A stretch of DNA of 64,000 bases, taken from positions 310,001 through 374,000 of the forward strand of contig NZ_CP094494.1 in the NCBI RefSeq assembly GCF_022810765.1, in the 5' to 3' direction. The stretch's first letter is position 1. Every line of letters begins with the position of its first letter. This document shows positions 51,678-61,135 of the stretch, piece by piece. The position numbers and the translations under genes are program-made. The notes beneath the pieces are model-generated. The model saw nothing but the letters and a program-made list of their open reading frames with translations, was not told where the DNA came from and made no database searches. This DNA is from Winogradskyella sp. MH6. GTDB taxonomy: Bacteria > Bacteroidota > Bacteroidia > Flavobacteriales > Flavobacteriaceae.

Positions 51678-54287
51678 CTAAAGATAATCTTTTGCTGCTT
51701 TTAAAGCTTCCTCAATACCTGCTGGATTTTTACCACCTGCAGTAGCAAAGAAAGGTTGGCCTCCACCACCTCCTTGAATGTGCTTACCTAATTCTCTCAC
51801 AATTTGACCTGCGTTTAAGTCTTTTTCAGACACCAGTTCTTTAGAAATATAACAAGAAAGAATAGCTTTACCATTTGCCTCAGCACCAAACATTAAGAAG
51901 AGATTATTGAACTCGCTTCCAAGCTCAAAACATACATCTTTTATAGCACCAGCATCCAAATCTAACTTTTTTGCCAAAAACAGAACATCATTAATCTCTA
52001 CCAACTCGCTCTTAAGTTCACCTTTAATATTCTTAGCTTTGTCTTTAAGCAGTTGCTCTACTTGCTTTTTTAGTTCAGCATTTTCTGCCTGTAGATTTTC
52101 TACAGCCTTTACAGGTTCATTAGGGTTTTTCAAAACCTCTTTTAGAGTATGATACTCCTTATCTATAGTTTCAAAATAATCACCAACAGCCATATTGGTA
52201 ATAGCCTCTATTCGTCTTATACCTGCCGCTATTGCACTTTCAGATTTTATCTTGAAATACCATATATCTCCTGTATTTTGCACATGTGTACCTCCACACA
52301 ATTCCATGGATTGCCCAAAACGAATAGCTCTAACACTATCTCCATACTTCTCTCCAAATAATGCCAAAGCACCTTCATCTAAAGCCTTCTGCATCGGAAT
52401 GTTTCGTTGTTCTTCTAAAGGCAGATTTTCCTTAATTCTGGCATTTACAAAATCCTCTATTTGTTGTAATTGATCGGGTTCAACTTTTGAATAATGCGAA
52501 AAATCGAAACGCAAAGATTTTGGTCGCACTAAAGATCCTTTTTGCTCAACATGAGTTCCTAAAATAGTTCTTAATGCTTGGTGAAGTAAATGTGTTGCCG
52601 TGTGATTGCTTGCAGATAATCGTCTATATTCTTCATTAACCTGTGCCTTAAATGTATCGTTTAGATACTCTGGTAGATTTTTGGCAATATGCATAATCAC
52701 ATTGTTCTCTTTTTTAGTATCTAGTATGTATATCACCTCTCCGTTTGAAGCCTTAATGGTTCCTTTATCACCAACTTGTCCTCCACTTTCTGGATAAAAT
52801 GGTGTCATATTAAACACCAATTGGTACTGCTCACCTTCCTTATTTGATGTCACTTTTCGATAACGCGTTAACTTTACATTAGCAGTTAAGGTGTCATATC
52901 CAATAAATTCTTCTTCATCATCTTCTTTCAATACAACCCAGTCAGACATTTCGGAAGCCGAAGCCGCTCTAGAACGGTCTTTTTGCTTTTTCATTTCAGT
53001 ATTAAAACCAGCTTCATCAACTTCATATCCTTTTTCTTTGGCAATAAGTTGAGTTAAATCTAACGGAAAACCATAGGTATCATACAATTCAAAAGCCTTT
53101 GAACCAGCAATCGTTTTAGACTTAGCATTAGTAATAACTGTTTCTAATAACAATAAGCCTTGGTCTAGAGTTCTCAAAAAAGAATGTTCTTCCTCCTTAA
53201 TCACGTTTTCAATAAGTCGTTTTTGACTCTTAAGCTCTGGAAAGGCAGTTCCCATTTGCTTACTTAAAGTATCGGTAAGTTTATATATAAACGGTTCTTT
53301 CTGATTTAAAAACGTAAATCCATAACGCACAGCTCGACGCAAAATTCTACGTATTACATAGCCTGCACCAGTATTACTAGGCAACTGACCATCTGCTATA
53401 GAAAATGCTACAGCTCTAACGTGGTCAGAAATAACCCTTATAGCAACATCTACTTTTTCGTCTTTACCATAATCTTTGTTTGTAATAGTTTCAATCTCAC
53501 GAATTATTGGTGTAAATACATCTGTATCATAATTAGATTGCACACTTTGAAGCACCATACAAAGACGCTCAAAGCCCATACCTGTATCTATATGCTTGTT
53601 TGGGAGTGCTTCTAAAGAACCATTGGCTTTTCGGTTGTATTGCATAAAGACTAAGTTCCATATTTCTACAACCTGAGGATGATCCATGTTCACTAAAGAT
53701 TTACCATCTACTTTGGCTTTTTCTTCTGCAGAACGTATATCTACATGTATTTCGCTACATGGACCACAAGGACCTTGGTCTCCCATTTCCCAGAAGTTAT
53801 CCTTTTTATTTCCCATAAGAATACGATCTTCTGAAATGTATTGCTTCCAGATATCATAAGCTTCTTGGTCTATTTTTAGATTATCATCGTCGCTTCCTTC
53901 AAAAACAGTAACGTACAAAATATCTTTATCTATGCCGTAAACTTCGGTCAATAATTCCCAAGCCCAAGCAATAGCTTCTTTTTTAAAGTAGTCGCCAAAA
54001 CTCCAATTACCGAGCATTTCAAAAAGTGTGTGATGGTAAGTATCATAACCCACTTCTTCTAAATCGTTGTGTTTACCTGAAACTCTTAAACATTTTTGGG
54101 TATCTGCAATTCGGTTACTTTTTGGCTCACTATTTCCAAGAAAAAATTCTTTAAAAGGCGCCATTCCAGAATTTACAAACATTAAGGTTGGATCGTTTTT
54201 AAGAACCAGTGGTGCAGAAGGCACTACAAGATGCTTCTTTTCTTCAAAAAAATTTAAAAACTTAGAACGAATTTCTTGAGACGTCAT
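51678..54287 (-). CDS. alaS: Alanyl-tRNA synthetase
   Basis: An 869-residue class II synthetase of normal full length. It has the aminoacylation core ([42 protein letters not shown] [12 protein letters not shown]), the editing domain with the zinc motif HTATHLLH and [11 protein letters not shown], and a C-terminal oligomerisation domain ([14 protein letters not shown]). It charges tRNA-Ala and hydrolyses mischarged Ser-tRNA and Gly-tRNA. Confidence 0.98.
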   Translation of the reverse strand: MTSQEIRSKFLNFFEEKKHLVVPSAPLVLKNDPTLMFVNSGMAPFKEFFLGNSEPKSNRIADTQKCLRVSGKHNDLEEVGYDTYHHTLFEMLGNWSFGDYFKKEAIAWAWELLTEVYGIDKDILYVTVFEGSDDDNLKIDQEAYDIWKQYISEDRILMGNKKDNFWEMGDQGPCGPCSEIHVDIRSAEEKAKVDGKSLVNMDHPQVVEIWNLVFMQYNRKANGSLEALPNKHIDTGMGFERLCMVLQSVQSNYDTDVFTPIIREIETITNKDYGKDEKVDVAIRVISDHVRAVAFSIADGQLPSNTGAGYVIRRILRRAVRYGFTFLNQKEPFIYKLTDTLSKQMGTAFPELKSQKRLIENVIKEEEHSFLRTLDQGLLLLETVITNAKSKTIAGSKAFELYDTYGFPLDLTQLIAKEKGYEVDEAGFNTEMKKQKDRSRAASASEMSDWVVLKEDDEEEFIGYDTLTANVKLTRYRKVTSNKEGEQYQLVFNMTPFYPESGGQVGDKGTIKASNGEVIYILDTKKENNVIMHIAKNLPEYLNDTFKAQVNEEYRRLSASNHTATHLLHQALRTILGTHVEQKGSLVRPKSLRFDFSHYSKVEPDQLQQIEDFVNARIKENLPLEEQRNIPMQKALDEGALALFGEKYGDSVRAIRFGQSMELCGGTHVQNTGDIWYFKIKSESAIAAGIRRIEAITNMAVGDYFETIDKEYHTLKEVLKNPNEPVKAVENLQAENAELKKQVEQLLKDKAKNIKGELKSELVEINDVLFLAKKLDLDAGAIKDVCFELGSEFNNLFLMFGAEANGKAILSCYISKELVSEKDLNAGQIVRELGKHIQGGGGGQPFFATAGGKNPAGIEEALKAAKDYL

Positions 54288-54514
54288 ATATTAAAATTAT
54301 AGCTTGTTTTGTTAATATTACCACAATTGCAAAACAATCTTTATATTTTCTCTGTCATTTTTATTTAATTTTATGGTCAGAGAGAACCTGATTCAAATAT
54401 TTCAATTTTGGTAATTAAACCTAAAATGGAAATATTTTTGTAGGTTTGAAAGTTCGCAAAGTTTATAGAACACTTAATGTCCATTATTGCTGCAAAAATA
54501 GTATAAATTAGAAC

Positions 54515-55486
54515 ATGGCTAAGGTAAAATATTATTACGATGCTGAAACGCTTTCTTATCGCAAGATAAAGCGAAAAAAACGCACAACATTTAAGTACGC
54601 TTTTGTGTTTTTAGTTGCCGCTGCACTTTTTGCCTTTTTATTTATTTTTATTGCCGGGCAATACATAGAATCTCCTAAAGAGCGCCAACTCGCAAGAGAA
54701 CTCCAAAACATGCAAATTCAGTACGAATTGTTAAACAAGCGCATGGACGATGCTATCGCAGCATTAGAAAATGTAGAAGAACGCGACAATGCCATTTACC
54801 GTCTGTATTTTGAAGCCAACCCAATACCTGAAGAACAACGACGTGCTGGATTTGGTGGTGTAAATAGATATAAAAAATTTGAAGGTTATGACAACTCTCA
54901 ATTAATTGCAGAAAGTAACAAACGTTTAGATATTTTAGAAAAAGCCATTGTTGTACAATCTAAGTCTTTGGACGAAATTGCGAAATTAGCTGAAGACAAA
55001 GAAAAATTTTTAGAAGCCATACCTGCAATTCAACCTGTACGCAACGAAAACCTAACGCGCATGGCATCGGGTTACGGTTATAGAACAGACCCATTTACAA
55101 AAGCTAGAAAGTTTCATTTTGGTATGGATTTTACAGCACCAAGAGGTACTCCAATCTATGCCACGGGAAATGGTATTGTAAAACGTGCCGACAATCGAGC
55201 TTCTGGGTATGGAAAACATATTCGTATAGACCATGGTTTTGGATATGTATCATTATATGCACATTTGTACAAATATAATGTACGTGTTAACCAACGTGTA
55301 AAACGTGGAGATTTAATAGGTTATGTTGGTAGCACAGGACGTTCAGAAGCGCCTCACTTGCACTATGAAGTGTTTAAAGACGAGGAGCGCATTAATCCTA
55401 TTAACTTCTACTATGGTAACCTATCGGCTACAGAGTTTAATGAGTTGCTAAGAAAAGCATCTCTAGAAAACCAATCCCTCGATTAA
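54515..55486 (+). CDS. M23-family metallopeptidase (cell-wall endopeptidase)
   Basis: A 323-residue membrane-anchored protein: one transmembrane helix (about 27-48), a coiled coil (about 60-100) and a C-terminal LytM/M23 domain (about 180-300). The zinc ligands are visible in HFGMDF and HLHYEVF, with GYVGSTGRS between. It may cleave peptidoglycan cross-links or act on a degenerate target; the complete HxxxD and HxH set supports activity. It is divergent from alaS and precedes the MerR gene by 1 base. Confidence 0.92.
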   Translation: MAKVKYYYDAETLSYRKIKRKKRTTFKYAFVFLVAAALFAFLFIFIAGQYIESPKERQLARELQNMQIQYELLNKRMDDAIAALENVEERDNAIYRLYFEANPIPEEQRRAGFGGVNRYKKFEGYDNSQLIAESNKRLDILEKAIVVQSKSLDEIAKLAEDKEKFLEAIPAIQPVRNENLTRMASGYGYRTDPFTKARKFHFGMDFTAPRGTPIYATGNGIVKRADNRASGYGKHIRIDHGFGYVSLYAHLYKYNVRVNQRVKRGDLIGYVGSTGRSEAPHLHYEVFKDEERINPINFYYGNLSATEFNELLRKASLENQSLD

Positions 55487-55487
55487 T

Positions 55488-55817
55488 ATGCATATAGATT
55501 TACCAGAAAAACGTTATTATGGTATTGGTGAAGTCGCCAAGGCATTTAAGGTGAACGCATCTTTAATTCGTTTTTGGGAAAAGGAGTTTGATATACTTAA
55601 GCCGAAAAAAAATGCAAAGGGTAACAGAAAATTTACACCAGAGGACATTAAAAACCTTAAATTTATTTACCATCTTGTAAAAGAAAGAGGGTTTACATTA
55701 GAAGGTGCAAAAGTGCATTTAAAAGAAGAAAAAAAACAATCTCTCGAAAAATTTGAAATTATTGAAAAGCTGGAAAGCATAAAAGCACAGCTTATTAAAA
55801 TAAAAACACAACTTTAA
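55488..55817 (+). CDS. MerR-family transcriptional regulator
   Basis: A 109-residue winged-HTH protein: YYGIGEVAKAFKVNASLIRFWEKEFD is the DNA-binding start (written in two parts in the family pattern), NRKFTPEDIKNL the wing, and a Lys-rich C-terminal helix replaces the usual effector domain. It has no metal-binding Cys, so the ligand is unknown. One base separates it from the M23 gene, so the two are co-transcribed; its stop is 12 bases before lemA. Confidence 0.87.
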   Translation: MHIDLPEKRYYGIGEVAKAFKVNASLIRFWEKEFDILKPKKNAKGNRKFTPEDIKNLKFIYHLVKERGFTLEGAKVHLKEEKKQSLEKFEIIEKLESIKAQLIKIKTQL

Positions 55818-55829
55818 AACTTATCAATT

Positions 55830-56426
55830 ATGAAAAAATGGTTAGTACCTGTTATTGTTATTGCTATAATAGCATTTGGCGTCTACCAATGGGCTGTTGG
55901 TATTAATAATAAATCTGTAGAATTAGAAGCTAATGCCAAAACAGCTTGGTCTAATGTAGAAAGCACCTATCAAAGAAGAAATGACCTTTATAGTACAGTT
56001 ATTAAAACTGTACAAGGTGCAGCCGATTTTGAAAGAAAAACACTAAATGAGGTTATAGAAGCTAGATCTAAAGCTACTTCTATGAATATAAATGTTGATG
56101 ATTTAACTCCTGAAAATTTAGAAAAATTTCAACAAGCTCAAAGTCAATTAAGTGGTTCTTTTAGTAGACTAATAGCCTCTTTTGAACGCTATCCAGATCT
56201 AAAAGCTTCTCAACAGTTTAGGGATTTCCAAGCGCAACAAGAAGGCACTGAAAACAGAATTAACATTGCAAGAGATCGTTATAATGAAGCTGTAAACAAA
56301 TACGACATTTATACTACTAAATTCCCAAACAAATTATTAGCTAGCTTGTTTGGTTTTAAAGAAATGGCTAGATATAAAGCTGACCCTGGAAGTGAAAAAG
56401 TTCCTGATGTAGAATTCAACTTTTAA
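55830..56426 (+). CDS. LemA-family membrane protein
   Basis: A 198-residue protein with an N-terminal transmembrane helix (about 4-20) and a long helical domain: ANAKTAWSNVESTYQRRNDLYSTVIKTV-like start, LSRLIASFERYPDLKA-like middle, and NRYNEAVNKYDIYTTKFP ending. LemA proteins are widespread and poorly understood; in several Bacteroidota they neighbour TPM-domain proteins, as here. The gene is the first of four in a row. Confidence 0.92.
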   Translation: MKKWLVPVIVIAIIAFGVYQWAVGINNKSVELEANAKTAWSNVESTYQRRNDLYSTVIKTVQGAADFERKTLNEVIEARSKATSMNINVDDLTPENLEKFQQAQSQLSGSFSRLIASFERYPDLKASQQFRDFQAQQEGTENRINIARDRYNEAVNKYDIYTTKFPNKLLASLFGFKEMARYKADPGSEKVPDVEFNF

Positions 56427-56441
56427 TAACAATACTACATT

Positions 56442-56879
56442 ATGCCATATATTGAAGATTTCCTGACACAACAAGAAGAACAGGAAATCATTGAAGCCAT
56501 TCGCATTGCAGAACTTGAAACCTCTGGCGAAATCCGTGTGCACATAGAACAAAAATGCAACATGGATATCTACGAACATGCTTTGGAAGTTTTTCATTAT
56601 CTCAAAATGGATAATACTAAGGAGCAAAATGGTGTTCTTATTTATGTGGCAGTAGACAATAAGGCTTTTGTAATCTATGGTGACAAAGGCATTAATGATA
56701 TTGTGGGTTCGGATTTTTGGAATTCTACAAGAGACAAAATAGCCTCTCAATTTAAAAATAGCAACTTTAAACAAGGGCTTATTAATGGTATTAAGGAAGC
56801 TGGCAAAGTACTTGCACAACATTTTCCTTGGGAACATGGAGACCAAAACGAGTTGGATAATTCTATTTCTAAAGGCTAA
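56442..56879 (+). CDS. TPM-domain protein, cytoplasmic or soluble form
   Basis: A 145-residue single TPM domain without signal peptide. It shows LETSGEIRVHIEQKC and NGVLIYVAVDNKAFVIYGDKGINDIVG. TPM-domain proteins (YgcG-like) are linked to membrane protein quality control and photosystem repair in plants. Its TAA overlaps the next ATG by one base (TAATG), so the two are coupled. This one lacks the membrane tail of its partner. Confidence 0.88.
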   Translation: MPYIEDFLTQQEEQEIIEAIRIAELETSGEIRVHIEQKCNMDIYEHALEVFHYLKMDNTKEQNGVLIYVAVDNKAFVIYGDKGINDIVGSDFWNSTRDKIASQFKNSNFKQGLINGIKEAGKVLAQHFPWEHGDQNELDNSISKG

Positions 56880-57727
56880 TGTACAGACTAAAAAACACAT
56901 CATTTAAAGTTGTAATAACTGTACTATCTTTTGTGTGGATATCTCTTGGGTATTCTCAATTTAAAATTCCACCAAAACCTAAAGATGCCAAGCAACATTT
57001 TGTTTATGATTATTCTAATTTATTAACTAAACAAGATAGCTCAGCCCTAAATGTAAAACTGAGGAGGTATGCAGATACTACTTCAACACAGATTGTTGTA
57101 GCTATCATTAATTCTACTGAAGGGGAATACATTAATTATCTTGGTGCACAATGGGGAGAAAAATGGGGAATTGGACAAGAAAAAGAGGACAATGGTGTAC
57201 TTATTCTATTAGCAAAAAATGATAGAAAAATCGCCATCAATACTGGTAAAGGTGTAGAACACCTACTTACAGATGCATTAAGCAAACGTATTATTGACAG
57301 AGAAATCATACCATATTTTAAACGCAATGATTACTATGGTGGACTCAACAGAGGTGTTGACGTTATTTTTGAAGTCATGCAAGGTGAATACAAAGGCACC
57401 AGAAAAAACAGCAACGGTGAATTCCCTATAGCATTCTTTTTTGTGCTATTGGTCTTTTTTATCATTTTCATCATAGCTATTTCTAAAACACGTGGTGGAG
57501 GACGTGGTGGCGGTAACAGAGGCAACAGAAAAGACGATGATGCCAGAAGTATTCTTGAAGCCATTATATTGAGTAATATGGGACGCGGAAGCTACTCTAG
57601 AGGTTCATCTTCTGGAGGTGGTATTTTTGGTGGCTCTTCATCTGGTGGAAGCTTTGGAGGCGGAGGCTTTGGTGGTGGCTTCGGAGGCGGAAGCTTTGGT
57701 GGTGGAGGTGCCTCTGGTGGATGGTAA
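56879..57727 (+). CDS. TPM-domain protein with membrane helix and Gly-rich tail, YgcG-like
   Basis: A 282-residue exported protein: a signal peptide (to about 27), a TPM domain (about 35-165, with YDYSNLLTKQDSSALN and WGIGQEKEDNGVLILLAKNDRKIAI), a transmembrane helix (about 182-200) and a Gly/Ser-rich tail (about 205-282, repeated SSGGGIFGGSS-type blocks). The low-complexity tail is usual for the YgcG group. Its start overlaps the preceding gene by one base. Confidence 0.9.
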   Translation: MYRLKNTSFKVVITVLSFVWISLGYSQFKIPPKPKDAKQHFVYDYSNLLTKQDSSALNVKLRRYADTTSTQIVVAIINSTEGEYINYLGAQWGEKWGIGQEKEDNGVLILLAKNDRKIAINTGKGVEHLLTDALSKRIIDREIIPYFKRNDYYGGLNRGVDVIFEVMQGEYKGTRKNSNGEFPIAFFFVLLVFFIIFIIAISKTRGGGRGGGNRGNRKDDDARSILEAIILSNMGRGSYSRGSSSGGGIFGGSSSGGSFGGGGFGGGFGGGSFGGGGASGGW

Positions 57728-57754
57728 TTTGTAATATTATATTTCTTTAAATTT

Positions 57755-58264
57755 ATGCTTCAACCTTTAGGCAATAGGTTATTTATTCTATGTTTTATTT
57801 CTCTGTTTCTGTTGAATTGTAAAGAAACGAAAAACAGTATTAGTATAGATATTCCTGAAAACATTAACCAAAATATTGTTTATGATAGTACTGAATTATT
57901 CTCCAAAACAGAACGAGATTCATTAACCTATAAGATAATTCAATTCGAACAGCTAACCACAAATCAAACCGTCATTCTTACCATAGATTCCATTCCAAAA
58001 AATATGGACATCATGGAATTTGGCAAAGAAGTTGCAAATTCTTGGGGAATTGGCACCAAGGAAAAAGATAATGGGTTGCTCATTACAATTTCCAAATACG
58101 ATAGAAAAATTGCTATCAATACTGGTTTAGGTACTGAAAAAACAATTTCTGATTACGAATGTAAAATCATAATAGATAATATTATGATTCCCAAGTTTAA
58201 AGAAAACAAATATTACGATGGTTTTAATAGAGCATTAGACTCTCTTTTTATTTTATGGGATTAA
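57755..58264 (+). CDS. TPM-domain lipoprotein
   Basis: A 169-residue protein with a lipoprotein signal (LFLLNC, Cys near residue 23) and a TPM domain (YDSTELFSKTERDSLTYKI, WGIGTKEKDNGLLITISKYDRKIAI). It is the third TPM domain in this row; the core resembles the second more than the first, and it has no Gly-rich tail. Its stop abuts the convergent barrel-protein stop with no gap. Confidence 0.87.
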   Translation: MLQPLGNRLFILCFISLFLLNCKETKNSISIDIPENINQNIVYDSTELFSKTERDSLTYKIIQFEQLTTNQTVILTIDSIPKNMDIMEFGKEVANSWGIGTKEKDNGLLITISKYDRKIAINTGLGTEKTISDYECKIIIDNIMIPKFKENKYYDGFNRALDSLFILWD

Positions 58265-61042
58265 CTAAAAAAAGAAGAAATCATCATCTCTAGTCTCGCC
58301 TTTAGAACCCAAGCTATTAAACTTGTAGCTAAAGCCAAGCATAAAGTATTGTCGTAAAACAGTACTTTGAGAATCTTGAATATAATCTTGTGTTGCTATA
58401 CGTCTTGCATTGGTGTTTTGATTAAGTAAATCGTACACTTTTAAAGAAATCAACCCTTTATCTTTTAGAATACTATAAGTTAAAGTAGAGTTCCAAAACC
58501 ATGCACTTTTCTGAAAGCCTTGAGCCACATTAGGATTATAATTAAATCGAATATCGTTTTCCCACTCAAATTTCTTGGGCAAGAACGTTGCTGTTCTTAA
58601 TCCTGCATTGTGACGCGTAAAGTTTCTGTCATCAAACGCTTCAATATCATAGGCATTGTTTGAAATATTGATTTCGTAATAAGGTTTTAATTCCATCACC
58701 TTATCCCAAATAAAATCTATACCTAATCGTGGAGTTATAGTATTTACTGTACTAGCGTATTGCACATCGTTATTAAAGTTGATGTTCTTACTTCTGTTGT
58801 ATCGTGTTCTAAAATTAAGCTTTACAGATTTTAAGGTATCTAACTTAATTTCCTTACTATAAGTAGCAGACACACCAAAACTAGAGTTACCATCTACATT
58901 CTCATATGTTGTTGTTCTCACTAATGTTTCAGGATCTATAACTGTTTTAGAAACGACCTGATTGTTGGTAAAACTAGCATTGACATTGGCGTAAAACCCT
59001 GTTCGTTTTTGCCAATCAAACCCATTATAACCTGCATAAAAACTATGTCTGTTAGATGGCTCTAAGTTAGGATTACCAATGATAATGCTTAATGGGTTTG
59101 ACACATCTGTAAATGCTTGTAACTGACGCAAGGCTGGAGGATTATTACTCAACCAGTAACTACCATAAATAGAGGCTTTAGGACTAAATCGATAATTTAC
59201 TCTATAACTTGCTTCCAAGTTTTTAAACTGTCGTTCTACATTGAACTGAGGTCTCAATAAGTCATTATTTTCTAACGTGCGAATATTATAACCAATATTT
59301 AATCTTGTATAAAATTTTTCACCACTGTAAGTTACACCAACTGTAGGTATACTCCTTGAGTCTGTATATTCAAAATCTGTACTCAATGCTGTATTAAACT
59401 CACCAAACTCTTGAGAAACATCATTAAAATCAAAGGTGCTCTCTCGATTTTTTTCTTTGTCTCTTGAAAACTCATATTCAAAATTTAGAAAAAACTTCTT
59501 GGCAATTATTGGCAGCCTATAGGTTAATTGAGTTGAAAATCCATAACTATCATTAACTCCATCCGTAAACTGATCTCTAACAATAGTTTCTGGTTCGGTG
59601 CCAAAAATTTCAGCAACCGAGTTCAAAAAATCGTCACTTTCTTGTTTGCTCACATTAGTTTCTAGCTCTGCTCTTACAAAGGCGCCTTTGCTCCCAAAAC
59701 GCTTTGTCGCAGATATATCTGCCGAAAATTCCCTAGCATAACTTTCTACATCAGAATTTACCGAAGATTGATTGGTAAGCACCATATCTTCATCTAAAGT
59801 TTCCTCATTGCTATTGTAGAATGTTCTGGTTTTAGAATACCCAAAAGAAGGTTCTATATTAATTTGAAATGTAGAATCTGTTTCAATCTCAAATTCGAGA
59901 TTTGCAGAATGGCTATCGGTATCATTATCTGATCGCGATCTAGAATTTGTAAAAAATCTTGAGTCTGCTAAAATGGTTTCGCGCTCTGTTATGGTTTCAT
60001 TTTCAGAATTACTGGATGAGTTAAAATAATCTGCAGAAATATCTACAGTTTCTCCAATTACATCGGCATAATTTAAGCCAGCATTTCTAGATGTTGTAAT
60101 ACCTTGGCCTCCGCCAAAAGATCGACCGTCAAATCTAAAAGAACCATTACTATTAATATATACACTACTGGCATTACCAAACATTTTAGACAGTTCACCA
60201 AAACTAAAACCAGGTGAGTTTATATTATTTCCACCTGCAAGAACACTGATACGTCTATCATTATCAAAAAGGTTAACCATACCAGCGTATTCGTAGCGAT
60301 CATCTGTACCAGCACCAGCAGCAACTCTACCAAAAACACCTTTATTGTTTTCTTCTTTTATGGTTAGGTTTATGGTTTTATTTTCTTTGTCTCCAGCTTC
60401 TCCAGAGAAAGCTTCGGACTTTGTTTTGGTATCTACAACCTGAATTTTTTCAATAATATCTTTAGTTAGATTTTTTGTTGTTATGGTTGGGTCATCACCA
60501 AAAAACGGTTTTCCGTTCACCAAAATTTTATTTACTTCTTTACCATTTACAGTTATTTTACCTTCTTCGTCTACTTCTACTCCTGGCAACTGCTTTAATA
60601 AATCTTCTACAGTTGCATCTTTTTTGGTTTTAAAAGACTTTACATTAAACTCTAAGGTGTCTTTTTTTATGGTTATAGGAGCCGTAGATTTTATAAGCAC
60701 TTCATTGAGCTGATTATCTAACTGCATAGAAATGGTCTTTAAATCTATCACATCCTTTGTTACATCTATTTCCTTTTTATAGACTCCATAACCCACATAA
60801 GATGCAAAAAAGTTAAGACGCTCATCAAAGGTTCGTCCTTCAATTTTAAAAAAGCCGTTTTTGTCTGAAATGGTATAAGAAACAATACTACTATCCTTAA
60901 TACGCTCTAAATAAACTGTTGCAGATTCTATGGGCAGATTAGAATCTTCGGCGATTAGTGTTCCTGTAATTTTGAAAGTTTTTTCTTGAGAAAAAGTAAA
61001 ACATGCAAAGAGTAATGCAAAAACTAAACTTAGTTTTTTCAT
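58265..61042 (-). CDS. Outer-membrane beta-barrel protein, TonB-dependent-receptor-like
   Basis: A 925-residue protein: signal peptide (to about 19), carboxypeptidase-regulatory-like domain (about 22-100), a plug-like segment with VEDLLKQLPGVEVDEEGKIT and VNGKPFFGDDPT, and a long C-terminal barrel ending FSYKFNSLGSKGETRDDDFFFF. This is the OMP_b-brl_3 type, common in Bacteroidota, with no SusD partner nearby. The cargo is unknown. It lies 93 bases downstream of the T9SS cargo gene, same direction, but may have its own promoter. Confidence 0.88.
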   Translation of the reverse strand: MKKLSLVFALLFACFTFSQEKTFKITGTLIAEDSNLPIESATVYLERIKDSSIVSYTISDKNGFFKIEGRTFDERLNFFASYVGYGVYKKEIDVTKDVIDLKTISMQLDNQLNEVLIKSTAPITIKKDTLEFNVKSFKTKKDATVEDLLKQLPGVEVDEEGKITVNGKEVNKILVNGKPFFGDDPTITTKNLTKDIIEKIQVVDTKTKSEAFSGEAGDKENKTINLTIKEENNKGVFGRVAAGAGTDDRYEYAGMVNLFDNDRRISVLAGGNNINSPGFSFGELSKMFGNASSVYINSNGSFRFDGRSFGGGQGITTSRNAGLNYADVIGETVDISADYFNSSSNSENETITERETILADSRFFTNSRSRSDNDTDSHSANLEFEIETDSTFQINIEPSFGYSKTRTFYNSNEETLDEDMVLTNQSSVNSDVESYAREFSADISATKRFGSKGAFVRAELETNVSKQESDDFLNSVAEIFGTEPETIVRDQFTDGVNDSYGFSTQLTYRLPIIAKKFFLNFEYEFSRDKEKNRESTFDFNDVSQEFGEFNTALSTDFEYTDSRSIPTVGVTYSGEKFYTRLNIGYNIRTLENNDLLRPQFNVERQFKNLEASYRVNYRFSPKASIYGSYWLSNNPPALRQLQAFTDVSNPLSIIIGNPNLEPSNRHSFYAGYNGFDWQKRTGFYANVNASFTNNQVVSKTVIDPETLVRTTTYENVDGNSSFGVSATYSKEIKLDTLKSVKLNFRTRYNRSKNINFNNDVQYASTVNTITPRLGIDFIWDKVMELKPYYEINISNNAYDIEAFDDRNFTRHNAGLRTATFLPKKFEWENDIRFNYNPNVAQGFQKSAWFWNSTLTYSILKDKGLISLKVYDLLNQNTNARRIATQDYIQDSQSTVLRQYFMLGFSYKFNSLGSKGETRDDDFFFF

Positions 61043-61135
61043 AGAGATTGATTGATGGTTAATAAAATAGCTAAAGCTTTAACGCAATAAAATAATAAAT
61101 CGTATGAATTTTCTTAAAAGAACTATAAAATTTTT

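Noticed and set aside
57334..57564. Minus-strand Pro/Leu-rich frame
   Set aside because: It is antisense to the TPM membrane protein and its charged, Gly-rich linker; the composition is explained by that.
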